Of a stretch of DNA of 47,819 bases, positions 33,786 through 41,469 are shown piece after piece. This DNA comes from Saccharothrix sp. (GTDB taxonomy: Bacteria; Actinomycetota; Actinomycetes; Mycobacteriales; Pseudonocardiaceae). The notes under the pieces are model-generated. The model searched no databases. It worked only from the letters and a program-made list of their open reading frames with translations, and was not told where the DNA came from. The translations under genes were made by a program, and so were the position numbers. The stretch is from positions 1 through 47,819 of the forward strand of contig NZ_JAPSLK010000060.1 in assembly GCF_031180885.1 (NCBI RefSeq). Direction: 5' to 3'. Within the stretch, counting starts at the first letter, position 1. Each line of letters begins with the position of its first letter.

Positions 33786-33944
33786 TCAGAACAATTGTTT
33801 CACGAAGGTGATGAGCGCCTCAGCAGCTTCCCGCAGCGTGCCCAAGATGTTCTGCACCAGCTGAGCCGCCTGGTTCGGCTCCGCGATGAGGAAGAACAGG
33901 AGCAAGCCGACCCCGGCGAAGGTGAGAATCTTCTTCAGATTCAC
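33786..33944 (-). CDS. 52-aa membrane microprotein
   Basis: A 52-residue ORF on the minus strand: GTG start, MNLKKILTFAGVGLLLFFLI as a short basic start and one membrane helix, then an amphipathic helix ending FVKQLF. The reading frame keeps high-GC third positions and no overlapping gene competes for the space, so it is likely real. I do not know its function. It precedes the PH-domain gene by 45 bp on the same strand. The ribosome site is weak (CGGGG). Confidence 0.6.
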   Translation of the reverse strand: MNLKKILTFAGVGLLLFFLIAEPNQAAQLVQNILGTLREAAEALITFVKQLF

Positions 33945-33963
33945 GGTGATCAACCCCGTTCGC

Positions 33964-34036
33964 TACCGCACCCGTTTGGCGCCAGTGAAAACCGTTGTAC
34001 CGCACCACGCGGCACCTTGGGAGTTTTGTACCGCAC
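33964..34036. promoter_or_regulatory. Three TACCGCAC direct repeats in a divergent promoter
   Basis: TACCGCAC occurs at 33964-33971, 33998-34005 and 34029-34036, spaced 34 and 31 bp, about three helical turns. They lie between the 52-aa microprotein gene and the Nudix gene, which point away from each other. The last two share the longer TTGTACCGCAC. A regulator that binds in tandem on one DNA face is a plausible reader. Confidence 0.45.
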
Positions 34037-34072
34037 TTGGGTCAGCGCCCTGCACCGCCGTTCCGGGGTGAC

Positions 34073-34078
34073 TACACT
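34073..34078 (+). promoter_or_regulatory. -10 element of the Nudix gene
   Basis: TACACT ends 8 nt before the ATG at 34087, so the mRNA is expected to be leaderless. The -35 region (TGCACC, 17-bp spacing) is weak. Confidence 0.5.
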
Positions 34079-34086
34079 GAGTCACC

Positions 34087-34500
34087 ATGACGGCCGATGG
34101 AGCCCCCTTGATCCGCTGTGTCGGCGGCATCGTGCATGACTCGAACGGGCGACTGCTACTCGTGCGAAGGGCCAATCCCCCAGGTGAGGGACAGTGGTCG
34201 ATACCGGGTGGACGAGTCGAGCCCGGCGAGGACGACCGGACGGCGGTGATCCGCGAAATCCGTGAGGAGACCGGTCTCCTGGTGACGGTGGGTGAGTTGA
34301 TAGGGAACGTCACCCGACCGGCGGTGCACGGCGTGTACGACATCCACGACTACGCCTGCCAGGTGCGATCCGGTGTGCTCCGAGCGGGGGACGACGCCGC
34401 CGAGGTCCGATGGGTGACGGGTGCGATCTTGGACACACTTCCGCTCTCCGAAGGCCTCTACGCGACCCTGGAGGCCTGGGGACAGCTCCCCCGGACCTGA
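34087..34500 (+). CDS. Nudix hydrolase
   Basis: 137 residues. The Nudix box is complete: GGRVEPGEDDRTAVIREIREETGLLV, fitting G-x5-E-x7-R-E-U-x-E-E-x-G-U, near residues 41-66, preceded by QWSIP. It hydrolyses a nucleoside diphosphate linked to another group; a MutT-like role in cleaning oxidised nucleotides or a different small substrate are both possible. There is no ribosome site because the transcript is predicted to be leaderless. Repeat element D follows 31 bp later. Confidence 0.9.
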   Translation: MTADGAPLIRCVGGIVHDSNGRLLLVRRANPPGEGQWSIPGGRVEPGEDDRTAVIREIREETGLLVTVGELIGNVTRPAVHGVYDIHDYACQVRSGVLRAGDDAAEVRWVTGAILDTLPLSEGLYATLEAWGQLPRT

Positions 34501-34531
34501 TCGACTTCGCCCGATCGGGTCCCACCGCCCC

Positions 34532-34649
34532 GCGAGGCCGCGTCGGTCTGTCGCGGCGGGTTTCCTCCGATCACGCCCTTCGATCGGAGGAAACCCGCCG
34601 CGATGGGCCGACTTTCAGGCGGCCTCGCCGCGACGCCGGAGGCGGCGCC
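34532..34649 (-). repeat. Palindromic intergenic element, copy D
   Basis: Reverse orientation. The 22-bp arms 34551-34572 and 34582-34603 are perfectly complementary. The core here is TTTCCTCCGATC instead of TTTCCCGCCGATC of copy B, with matching changes in the other arm, so pairing is kept although sequence changed. It ends GGCGCC 4 bp from the stop of the DUF2332 gene, between convergent genes. Confidence 0.9.
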
Positions 34650-34653
34650 GATG

Positions 34654-35733
34654 TCACAGCAGCCAGGTCAGGCGTTGGCCGTGCAGGGCCGTCTTGCCCA
34701 GTGCCTTGGCCGAGCGGACCTCGCCGTCCTCGATCCGCGCGAGCCCGAGCACCCCGAAGGCCGACTCGTCGGCCCGCAGGTCGTCCCGGCCGGGCAGCAC
34801 GTGCTCCAGACCCGCCGCGTAGCCCTCGTGGCTGACCCACCACGCGGGCCGGTCCAGGCCGCGCAGCGCCGCGACGAACTCGTCGCCGGGCACGTACGGC
34901 AGGACGTTGCTGGTGATCACCACCAGCGGCAGCTCGGCGGGCACCAGGGCCGCGGCCTTCCCGAGGTCCGCGACGGCGTCACCGGCGACCAGGGAAGGCG
35001 GCGACTTGCGCTGCACGGCCGCCGCCACGCCGAACAGGCGCAGCCGCTCGGGCTGGTCGGCCCAGACGCAGGCCTCCAGCCACGCGTAGGTGTCCTCGTC
35101 GGCCAGGTCCGCGGGCGCCCGGTCCAGGCCGACCTTCGCCCCGACCTTCACCGTCTTGGGGATCTTCGGCAGCGTCGCCCCGGGCGCCAGTTCCAGCGCG
35201 CAGTGGACGCCCACCGCGGCCTTCGCCGGACCGGCGACCAGCTGGCCCGCCTCCTGCGTCTGGTACCGGTACGCGTACTGGTCCAGACCCAGCAGCAGGC
35301 CCGCGGAGCAACCCACCTCCAGCAGGCCGACCGGTCCCTTCACCATCGCCACCGCCGGGTACAGCAGCGCCGCGCGGCGGACCTCGTTGGTCTGGGTCGA
35401 GCGGGCCGAGATCAGTTCGCGCATGCGGTCGGCGCGGTCCAGCACGAAGGACCGGAACAGCGGCCACGTGCCCTCGTCCGGTCCGTACGTGCCACCCAGC
35501 GACGGGTAGTAGTTCGACAGCTCGTGGAACGGTTCGGCCTGGACCAGCCGGTGCGCCGCCGCCAGCAGGAGCGTCGCGTGGGCGAAGCGCTCCGGGGCGG
35601 CGGTCAGCAGGCCGGCGACCTCCGGGTCCTCGGCGGCGTGCGCGGCCAGGTGCTCGTAGAGCGGGGAGACGCCGTGCGCCTCCAGCTCGGCGAAGCGGGC
35701 CAGTCGCTGCCGCGCGAGGTCCACGGAGGTCAT
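34654..35733 (-). CDS. DUF2332 protein (first of two)
   Basis: 359 residues of DUF2332, an actinobacterial family with a Rossmann-type methyltransferase look: the N-terminal helical half (LAAHAAEDPEVAGLL, SNYYPSLGG) leads to LLEVGCSAGLLLGLDQYAYRY near residue 140, resembling SAM motif I. No activity is established for the family. AAGGAG precedes the ATG by 5 nt. The gene starts 1 bp past the MaoC stop and so is coupled to it. A second DUF2332 gene lies at 37776-38870. Confidence 0.8.
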   Translation of the reverse strand: MTSVDLARQRLARFAELEAHGVSPLYEHLAAHAAEDPEVAGLLTAAPERFAHATLLLAAAHRLVQAEPFHELSNYYPSLGGTYGPDEGTWPLFRSFVLDRADRMRELISARSTQTNEVRRAALLYPAVAMVKGPVGLLEVGCSAGLLLGLDQYAYRYQTQEAGQLVAGPAKAAVGVHCALELAPGATLPKIPKTVKVGAKVGLDRAPADLADEDTYAWLEACVWADQPERLRLFGVAAAVQRKSPPSLVAGDAVADLGKAAALVPAELPLVVITSNVLPYVPGDEFVAALRGLDRPAWWVSHEGYAAGLEHVLPGRDDLRADESAFGVLGLARIEDGEVRSAKALGKTALHGQRLTWLL

Positions 35734-35734
35734 C

Positions 35735-36238
35735 TCACTCCTTCGGCTCGGGCCTGCCCGGCTGCTCGCCACCGCGAGCGTCGCCGTAGGACCGCTTGGG
35801 CACCATCACCTTGCGCCGGAACACGCAGACGACCGTGCCGTCCTGCTTGTACCCGCGCGTCTCCACGTAGACCACGCCGCGGTCGTCCTTGGACTTCGAC
35901 GGGGTCTTGTCGAGCACTTCCGTCTCACCGTAGATGGTGTCGCCGTGGAAGGTCGGCTTGATGTGCCGCAGCGACTCGATCTCCAGGTTCGCGATCGCCT
36001 TGCCCGACACGTCCGGCACGGACATGCCCAGCAGCAGCGAGTAGATGTAGTTGCCGACCACGACGTTCTTGCCGAAGTCGGTGGTCTCCGCCGCGTAGTG
36101 CGCGTCCATGTGCAGCGGGTGGTGGTTCATGGTGAGCAGGCAGAACAGGTGGTCGTCGTACTCCGTGACCGTCTTGCCAGGCCAGTGCTTGTAGACCGCG
36201 CCGACCTCGAACTCCTCGTAGTAACGCCCGAACTGCAC
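35735..36238 (-). CDS. MaoC-like hot-dog dehydratase
   Basis: 167 residues with a single hot-dog domain. The hydratase motif MNHHPLHMDAHYA near residue 37 supplies the catalytic Asp/His pair, and VVVGNYIYSLLLGM forms the central helix. Family members hydrate enoyl-CoA or related C4/C5-acyl-CoAs such as mesaconyl-CoA; the specific substrate is not clear. The GTG at 36238 follows GGAGG. It is coupled to a DUF2332 gene, which gives no metabolic clue. Confidence 0.87.
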   Translation of the reverse strand: MQFGRYYEEFEVGAVYKHWPGKTVTEYDDHLFCLLTMNHHPLHMDAHYAAETTDFGKNVVVGNYIYSLLLGMSVPDVSGKAIANLEIESLRHIKPTFHGDTIYGETEVLDKTPSKSKDDRGVVYVETRGYKQDGTVVCVFRRKVMVPKRSYGDARGGEQPGRPEPKE

Positions 36239-36377
36239 CGCACGCCTCCGTTGGCTTGTGATCGAGAACCCTCACGACCGGGACGACAGTGTGAACTCGG
36301 GAGGAGTACCCTCGGCAACCGGTCTGTGAGCGACTCCACCGCCGCGGACGACCGACCCGAGGAGGTGAGGACTACCG

Positions 36378-36440
36378 ATGAGTAACGACCCCCATCCTGC
36401 GAGTACCTCGCGCGTCCTCAGCGGAGGGTCGATCTTCTAG
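36378..36440 (+). CDS. Possible 20-aa leader peptide before corA
   Basis: A 20-residue ORF ending with TAG, MSNDPHPASTSRVLSGGSIF, with GGAGG 13 nt upstream of its ATG (a long spacing). It ends 76 nt before the corA start. Mg2+ transporter genes in other bacteria can have translated leaders that control expression (MgtL, CorL), so a regulatory uORF is possible. Position and length are the only support; I see no known M-box shape. Confidence 0.4.
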   Translation: MSNDPHPASTSRVLSGGSIF

Positions 36441-36515
36441 GGCCCGGAGCAACACCCGGTCGGGGACGTGCCGTCGCGTTTCGTCGTGCAGCCGACGCCC
36501 CCCACTGGAGGACTC

Positions 36516-37598
36516 GTGCCCAGCTTGCCCTCGCTCGGCGGCCTGAGAGGCCGCGTGCCCGACCGCGACCGCCCGGCGGTGCCCATCCCGGTGCCGCTGT
36601 CGGCGTACGTGGTCGACTGCGGGGTCTACGTCGACGGCGAGCGCCTGCCCGGCCGGTGGTCGCACACCGACGCCGTCGAAGAGGTGCGCGGGCGCGGCGA
36701 AGGTTTCGTGTGGATCGGCCTGCACGAGCCCGACGAGGAGCAGATCCAGGGCGTCGCCGAGACGTTCGGCCTGCACGAGCTGGCCGTCGAGGACGCGGTG
36801 CACGCCCACCAGCGCCCCAAGCTGGAGCGGTACGACAACACGCTCTTCATGGTGCTCAAGACGGTCCGGTACGTGCAGAACGCGTCGCCCGACACGGCCA
36901 ACGAGATCGTGGAGAGCGGCGAGGTCATGGTCTTCCTCGGCCGCGACTTCGTGGTGACCGTCCGGCACGGCAACCACTCCGGCCTGGCCGTGGTGCGCCG
37001 CGAGCTGGAGGCCGAGCCCGAGCGGCTCAAGGTGGGGCCGGCGGCGGTGCTGTACTCCATCGCCGACCACGTGGTCGACAACTACCTCGACGTGACCGAC
37101 CACATCGAGGACGACATCGACCAGATGGAAGCCCTGGTGTTCGCGCCCCGCAGCCGGGTCAGCGCCGACCAGATCTACCTGATGAAGCGCGAAGTCCTCG
37201 AACTGCGCCGCGCGGTGATGCCCCTGGCCGTCCCGCTGCGCCGGCTGGCCGAGGGCTACACGCCCCTGATCCCCGAGCAGGTCCGGTCGTACTTCCGCGA
37301 CGTCGACGACCACCTGACCGAGGTGTCCGAGCGCGTGATCAACTTCGACGAGCTGCTCACCACGCTGGTGAACGCGACGCTGGCGAAGATCACGCTCCAG
37401 CAGAACTCGGACATGCGCAAGATCTCCGCGTGGGTCGCGATCATCTCGGTCCCCACGATGGTGGTCGGCGTGTACGGCATGAACTTCGACTTCATGCCGG
37501 AACTGCGCTGGAAGTACGGCTACCCCATGGTGATCGCGGTGATCCTGGTCGCCTGCCTGACCCTGTACCGAATATTCCGTCGGAACCGCTGGCTGTAG
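36516..37598 (+). CDS. corA: CorA magnesium/cobalt transporter
   Basis: 360 residues. A large cytoplasmic domain (VWIGLHEPDEEQIQGVAETFGLHELAVED) and a long stalk helix are followed by two membrane helices; the signature YGMNFDFMPEL after TM1 marks the CorA selectivity loop. It forms a pentameric Mg2+ channel. I use the GTG at 36516 because TGGAGG lies 4 nt upstream; a GTG at 36468 would add 16 residues. A possible leader peptide precedes it and a single-helix microprotein ORF follows. In M. tuberculosis corA borders lpqY-sugABC; the same genes are within 6 kb here. Confidence 0.93.
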   Translation: MPSLPSLGGLRGRVPDRDRPAVPIPVPLSAYVVDCGVYVDGERLPGRWSHTDAVEEVRGRGEGFVWIGLHEPDEEQIQGVAETFGLHELAVEDAVHAHQRPKLERYDNTLFMVLKTVRYVQNASPDTANEIVESGEVMVFLGRDFVVTVRHGNHSGLAVVRRELEAEPERLKVGPAAVLYSIADHVVDNYLDVTDHIEDDIDQMEALVFAPRSRVSADQIYLMKREVLELRRAVMPLAVPLRRLAEGYTPLIPEQVRSYFRDVDDHLTEVSERVINFDELLTTLVNATLAKITLQQNSDMRKISAWVAIISVPTMVVGVYGMNFDFMPELRWKYGYPMVIAVILVACLTLYRIFRRNRWL

Positions 37599-37634
37599 CC
37601 CCCTTCCACCCCGACCCCGACGGGATGCCCCGAC

Positions 37635-37730
37635 ATGACCAGAATGTTCACCAACCTGCGGTTTTGGATCGTCGCCTTCCTCATCGGCTGGCTGACCACG
37701 GTCACCGTGCTGATCGCCACCGGCAACTGA
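37635..37730 (+). CDS. Possible 31-aa membrane microprotein after corA
   Basis: MTRMFTNLRFWIVAFLIGWL followed by TTVTVLIATGN: 31 residues with one membrane helix and a basic N-terminus, 36 bp after the corA stop. The ribosome site is poor, so translation might be coupled. Single-helix proteins often tune larger transporters; an effect on CorA is only suggested by position. Confidence 0.45.
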   Translation: MTRMFTNLRFWIVAFLIGWLTTVTVLIATGN

Positions 37731-37741
37731 GCCCTTTTCGC

Positions 37742-37772
37742 CGCGCAGCGCGCTGTTCCGGCGCGCTGCGCG
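37742..37772. terminator. Bidirectional terminator
   Basis: CGCGCAGCGCGC and GCGCGCTGCGCG form a perfect 12-bp stem with a 7-nt loop between the convergent corA unit and the DUF2332 gene; CTTTTCG lies on the left. Confidence 0.7.
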
Positions 37773-37775
37773 TGT

Positions 37776-38870
37776 TCACGCCCACGGCTGGGTGTTCCAC
37801 TCGAACGGGATGCCGTGGCCCGCGCCCGCGCCCAGGCGCAGCGAAACCCCGCCCGGCCACAGTTTCAGCAGGAGCTGGAACTCGTACCGGGTCTGGTCGT
37901 GGGTCCGGCGGGGTTCGAAGACGAGGAGGGCGAGCGGGGCCATCGGCGTGGCCCGGGCGGCGGCGTCGGCGAGGATCGCGCGGCCCATGGCACGGTCGGC
38001 CGGGGAGGCGTACTGCCAGACCACCGAGTGCCAGACGACGGTGAGGACGTCGCGTTCCGGCTGGGCCAGCTGGTCGGCGAGCCACTCCGGACCGGCGGCG
38101 CGGCGCACCGGGACCGGGTCGAGCACGGCCAGGTCGAGGGCGGCCTGGAGGCGGTCCCAGCGCGCCAGCTGGTCGGCCCACACGAACGACGACAGGTGCA
38201 ACCGGCCTTCCTCGGTGGACACGTCGACCGGGTTCAGGTCGCAGCCGGCGCGGCCGACCAGGCGCAGGCTGTGCGTCAGGTCGACGGGCGGGCGGGCGGT
38301 CCAGCCGGTGTCCAGGACCAGCGGGCTGCCCGGGTCGCCCAGCACGGTGTCCCCGAAGCGGTAGGCGACGCGGTGGGGGCGCAGGTTCAGGCCGCCGGAC
38401 GCGCCGACCTCCAGCAGCTTCACGCAGAACGGGGTCCGCCGGCCCGCGGCCTCGGCGGCCAGGTGGGTGGCCGTGTGCAGGCCGCCGAACAGCGGTGCGC
38501 TGCGGCCCGGCTCGTTGGTCTGCACGACGGTCGACGCGATCAGCGCGCGGAGTTCGTCGGCGTGCTCGTCGAGGACGGGCAGCGCGTCGGCCCACAGCGT
38601 CGGCAGGTGCGGTTCGCCGCCGACGGTCGGGTAGTGCTTGGCCAGGGTCGGCGCGCGGCCCTCCAGGACCAGGCGGTGCAGGGCGCTCGCGAACCGCAGT
38701 CCCGGCACGCTGCCCTTGCGGTCGCACTCGCTGCCCGCCATCACCTTCGCGGTGGTCCCGCCGCGCGTCAGGTCCTCCGCCGCCGACACCAGCAGGGTGT
38801 GGGTGAGCGGGCTGCGGTCGCGGCAGAGGGCGGCGGCGTCGAGGAACAGCTCGGCGAGCACGTCTCGCAC
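37776..38870 (-). CDS. DUF2332 protein (second of two)
   Basis: 364 residues of the same family as 34654-35733. The counterpart segment reads LLEVGASGGLNLRPHRVAYRF near residue 143, and AKHYPTVGG, QTNEPGRSAPL, WADQLARWDRL and VVWHSVVWQYASP are shared family blocks. The two copies are clearly diverged, so this is an old duplication or separate acquisition. The GTG at 38870 is the first start downstream of the divergent promoter; its ribosome site is weak. Function unknown; methyltransferase-like fold inferred. Confidence 0.8.
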   Translation of the reverse strand: MRDVLAELFLDAAALCRDRSPLTHTLLVSAAEDLTRGGTTAKVMAGSECDRKGSVPGLRFASALHRLVLEGRAPTLAKHYPTVGGEPHLPTLWADALPVLDEHADELRALIASTVVQTNEPGRSAPLFGGLHTATHLAAEAAGRRTPFCVKLLEVGASGGLNLRPHRVAYRFGDTVLGDPGSPLVLDTGWTARPPVDLTHSLRLVGRAGCDLNPVDVSTEEGRLHLSSFVWADQLARWDRLQAALDLAVLDPVPVRRAAGPEWLADQLAQPERDVLTVVWHSVVWQYASPADRAMGRAILADAAARATPMAPLALLVFEPRRTHDQTRYEFQLLLKLWPGGVSLRLGAGAGHGIPFEWNTQPWA

Positions 38871-38957
38871 GGTAGACCGGATTTCCCCGTGCGGCACCAG
38901 GGGAAACACCGGTTCCACCGGTTCGTCGGCAGCCGGCTTTCCGCTTAGGCTCGACGG

Positions 38958-39608
38958 ATGCCGAGGGTGCTCGCGGTGGCGGACGAGGTGGTCGAGCAGC
39001 TGTGGACCGAACAGGTGCGGCGCCACGACGTCGACCTGGTCGTCGCGGCGGGCGACCTGCCGTTCGACTACCTCGAGTTCCTGTCCTCGGCGCTGGACCG
39101 GCCGTGCGTGTTCGTGCCCGGCAACCACGACGTGGACCTGTCCGGGTACGCCAACGTGCGCGGGCTGTGGACGCGGGCGGGGCTGCCGGCGCGCTGGCCC
39201 GGTCCGGCGGGCGGGGTCAACGCCGACGGCGCGGTGGTGGACGTGGCGGGGCTGCGGATCGCCGGGCTGGGCGGGTCGATCCGGTACAACGAGGGGCCGA
39301 ACCAGTGGACCGAGCGCCAGCAGGCGCGCCGGTTGCGGCGGCTGACCCGGCTGGCGGCGTGGCGGAAGCTGCGCGACGGGCGGGACGTCGACGTCCTGCT
39401 CACCCACTCGCCGCCGCTGGACTGCGGCGACGAGCCCGACCCGCCGCACCGGGGGTTCGCCTGCCTGCACGACGGCGTCCGCCGGCTGCGCCCGACACTG
39501 CTGCTGCACGGCCACATCCACCCGCACGGGGCACCGAAACCCGACCGGCACCTGGGCCGGACCCGGGTGGTGAACGTGGTGGGGTACAAGGTGTTGGAGG
39601 TTCCCTGA
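38958..39608 (+). CDS. Calcineurin-like metallophosphoesterase
   Basis: 216 residues. Motifs II-V are present: AAGDLP, PGNHDV near 54, LLTHSPP near 150, HGHIHPHG near 187. Motif I, normally D-x-H, reads VADEVV, so one metal-ligand histidine is replaced. Substrate unknown. A -10 like TAGGCT (38946-38951) ends 6 nt before the ATG, so the mRNA is probably leaderless. The stop shares a base with the next start (TGATG), so it forms a tight pair with the ParB-like gene. Confidence 0.85.
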   Translation: MPRVLAVADEVVEQLWTEQVRRHDVDLVVAAGDLPFDYLEFLSSALDRPCVFVPGNHDVDLSGYANVRGLWTRAGLPARWPGPAGGVNADGAVVDVAGLRIAGLGGSIRYNEGPNQWTERQQARRLRRLTRLAAWRKLRDGRDVDVLLTHSPPLDCGDEPDPPHRGFACLHDGVRRLRPTLLLHGHIHPHGAPKPDRHLGRTRVVNVVGYKVLEVP

Positions 39609-40450
39609 TGCGCCGGGACACCGGTTTCCCGCAAGCCGACGCGGAGAACGACTTCCTGCGCGCCCGCCGCCGGCAGGTGCTGTCCCGGCTGGCGGCGTGG
39701 CTGCGCCGGGAGCCCGACGACGTCAACATCATGCTGCCGTTCCACGAGGTCGTGGAGGCGCTGGGGGTGGTCAGCGAACGCAGGCTGGGGCTGCAGACCG
39801 TCCGCCTGGACTCGATCGTCGGCAGCGTCGACCGGACGCGGGACTTCGACCGCCGATTCCGCCCCACCTCCGCCCGGACCCGCGAACGCTGGCAGCGCCT
39901 GGCGTTGGCGGCGCGGCGGGGCGAGTCCGTGCCGCCGATCGAGGTGTACCGGGTGGGCGACCTGCACTTCGTCCAGGACGGCCACCACCGGGTGTCGGTC
40001 GCGCACGCCCTGGGTCTGGAGACCATCGACGCGTACGTGACGGAGGTGGTGACCCGGATCGCGGCCCACGGCATCCGCCACCGGGGCGACCTGATCGTGA
40101 AGGACTACCGCCGGCTGTTCCTGGAGCGTGTGCCGCTGTCCGGCCAGGCCAGGGCGGAGGTGCTGCTGTCGGACCCGTGGGACTACGCCGAACTCGGCGA
40201 GCACGTCGAGGCGTGGGGGTTCCGCCTGATGCAGGACGAGGGCGCGTTCCTGGACCGGGCGACGGTGGCGATGCGGTGGTACCGGGAGGAGTACGTGCCG
40301 GTGGTGGAGATGCTGCGCCAGGCCCACCTGGTGGGGGACCGCACGGAGACCGAGGCCTACATGTGGGTCGCCGCCGAACGCTACCGCCTGATCCGCACCC
40401 ACCGCTGGGACCCGGACGTGATCGACGCCCTCCGCTCACGCCGCCGCTAG
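39608..40450 (+). CDS. ParB/Srx-domain protein
   Basis: 280 residues. The centre carries PPIEVYRVGDLHFVQDGHHR and VSVAHALGLETIDAYV (about 115-150), the ParB/sulfiredoxin fold with its D-G-H-H-R nucleotide-binding motif. The N-terminal and C-terminal parts are helical and not recognised; there is no clear HTH, so a chromosome-partitioning role is unlikely. Its start overlaps the phosphoesterase stop, so the two probably act together. Its TAG overlaps the TAG of the convergent gene within the 4 bp CTAG. Confidence 0.8.
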   Translation: MRRDTGFPQADAENDFLRARRRQVLSRLAAWLRREPDDVNIMLPFHEVVEALGVVSERRLGLQTVRLDSIVGSVDRTRDFDRRFRPTSARTRERWQRLALAARRGESVPPIEVYRVGDLHFVQDGHHRVSVAHALGLETIDAYVTEVVTRIAAHGIRHRGDLIVKDYRRLFLERVPLSGQARAEVLLSDPWDYAELGEHVEAWGFRLMQDEGAFLDRATVAMRWYREEYVPVVEMLRQAHLVGDRTETEAYMWVAAERYRLIRTHRWDPDVIDALRSRRR

Positions 40451-41418
40451 CGCTGGCCTTCGAGTCTGGGGAGCGGACGGGCTTGGTCCATGACGCGGTC
40501 GGTGTAGCTGTCGAGGAGGCGGGTGGCGATCTGCTGTGAGTAGCCCAGGATCACGGCCCACAGGAGTAAAGCCGCCTGGGACGCCACGCCGATCAAGCCC
40601 GTCGTGACACCCGCGCCAAGGGCCAGGATGCCGATCACCGCCAAGGCCGCCCCGAGCAGGATCTTGATGGTGGCCTGGTAGCCGATCATCACGTACGGCG
40701 AGAGGCTGGGGCGGCGGCGCAGCAGGAGGACCACGGCCGACAGGATCGCGCCGAACGCGCCGAGCACCTGGATCAGCCACACGTCCGCGCCCGCCGCCGT
40801 CCGCCCCGACGGGCATACCGTCGGCAGCCGCTCCGAACCCACGCACATCGGGATCAGCCCCGGCTTCACCAGCCCGATGATGCCCAGCAGCGTGTTCACC
40901 ACGAACAGCACGAACGACGCCGCGATCAGCTTGTTCCGCAACGCCCGCGACCCCGCGTGGGCGAAGTCGGACTTGTCGAACGCCGCCCGCAGCGCGTCCA
41001 CCACGATCTCGCGCTCGATGGACAACGGGAACTCGCCCGGCCGCAGCTCCTCCAGCGCGACCCGCCTCGGGTCGTCCTCGTCCAGGTTCTCCGCGACCCG
41101 CGCCTTCAACCCCGGCAGCCGCCCGAGGAACCCGTCCCCGGCCGCGACGACCGCGATCTCCGCCTCGTGCAACGACCGCCACGCCCGCTCGATGTGCCAG
41201 CCCGACCACCACGAGGCGACCGTCCGCAGCCGCGACTCCTCCCGGTTGATCATGTCGTCGACGACGGCCGCCTCCTGCTCGGCCACCTCGCGCCACTGCC
41301 GGCTCTCCGGGTCGAGCGGGTCAGGCGGACCCAGGGCCGCGAGGTCGGCGCGGACGCGGTCCAACCGCGACTGGACCACCAGCCGCCAGTCCGTCACCCG
41401 TGGCCTGCGCGTCCCCAC
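40447..41418 (-). CDS. Four-helix membrane protein, unknown family
   Basis: 323 residues. A helical cytoplasmic half (about 1-165) contains WWSGWHIERAWRSLHEAE, then four hydrophobic segments: AASFVLFVVNTLLGIIGLV, VLGAFGAILSAVVLLL, ILLGAALAVIGILALGA and GVASQAALLLWAVILGYSQQ, and a short charged tail. Two cysteines (MCVGS, TVCPSG) lie in the outward loop. I do not recognise the family. Start GTG 41418 with a weak GGAAG. It is convergent with the ParB-like gene, their stops overlapping. Confidence 0.75.
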   Translation of the reverse strand: MGTRRPRVTDWRLVVQSRLDRVRADLAALGPPDPLDPESRQWREVAEQEAAVVDDMINREESRLRTVASWWSGWHIERAWRSLHEAEIAVVAAGDGFLGRLPGLKARVAENLDEDDPRRVALEELRPGEFPLSIEREIVVDALRAAFDKSDFAHAGSRALRNKLIAASFVLFVVNTLLGIIGLVKPGLIPMCVGSERLPTVCPSGRTAAGADVWLIQVLGAFGAILSAVVLLLRRRPSLSPYVMIGYQATIKILLGAALAVIGILALGAGVTTGLIGVASQAALLLWAVILGYSQQIATRLLDSYTDRVMDQARPLPRLEGQR

Positions 41419-41469
41419 ACTTCCGATGGTGACACCGGCCCGTTCCGTTTCACTCAGCCGTCCGAGTGA

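Noticed and set aside
36239..36515. M-box riboswitch before corA
   Set aside because: I could not find the conserved M-box core; the stretch is better explained by a possible leader ORF.
39608..40450. Chromosome-partitioning ParB
   Set aside because: There is no parA partner, no HTH and no parS-like site nearby; only the ParB/Srx fold is present.
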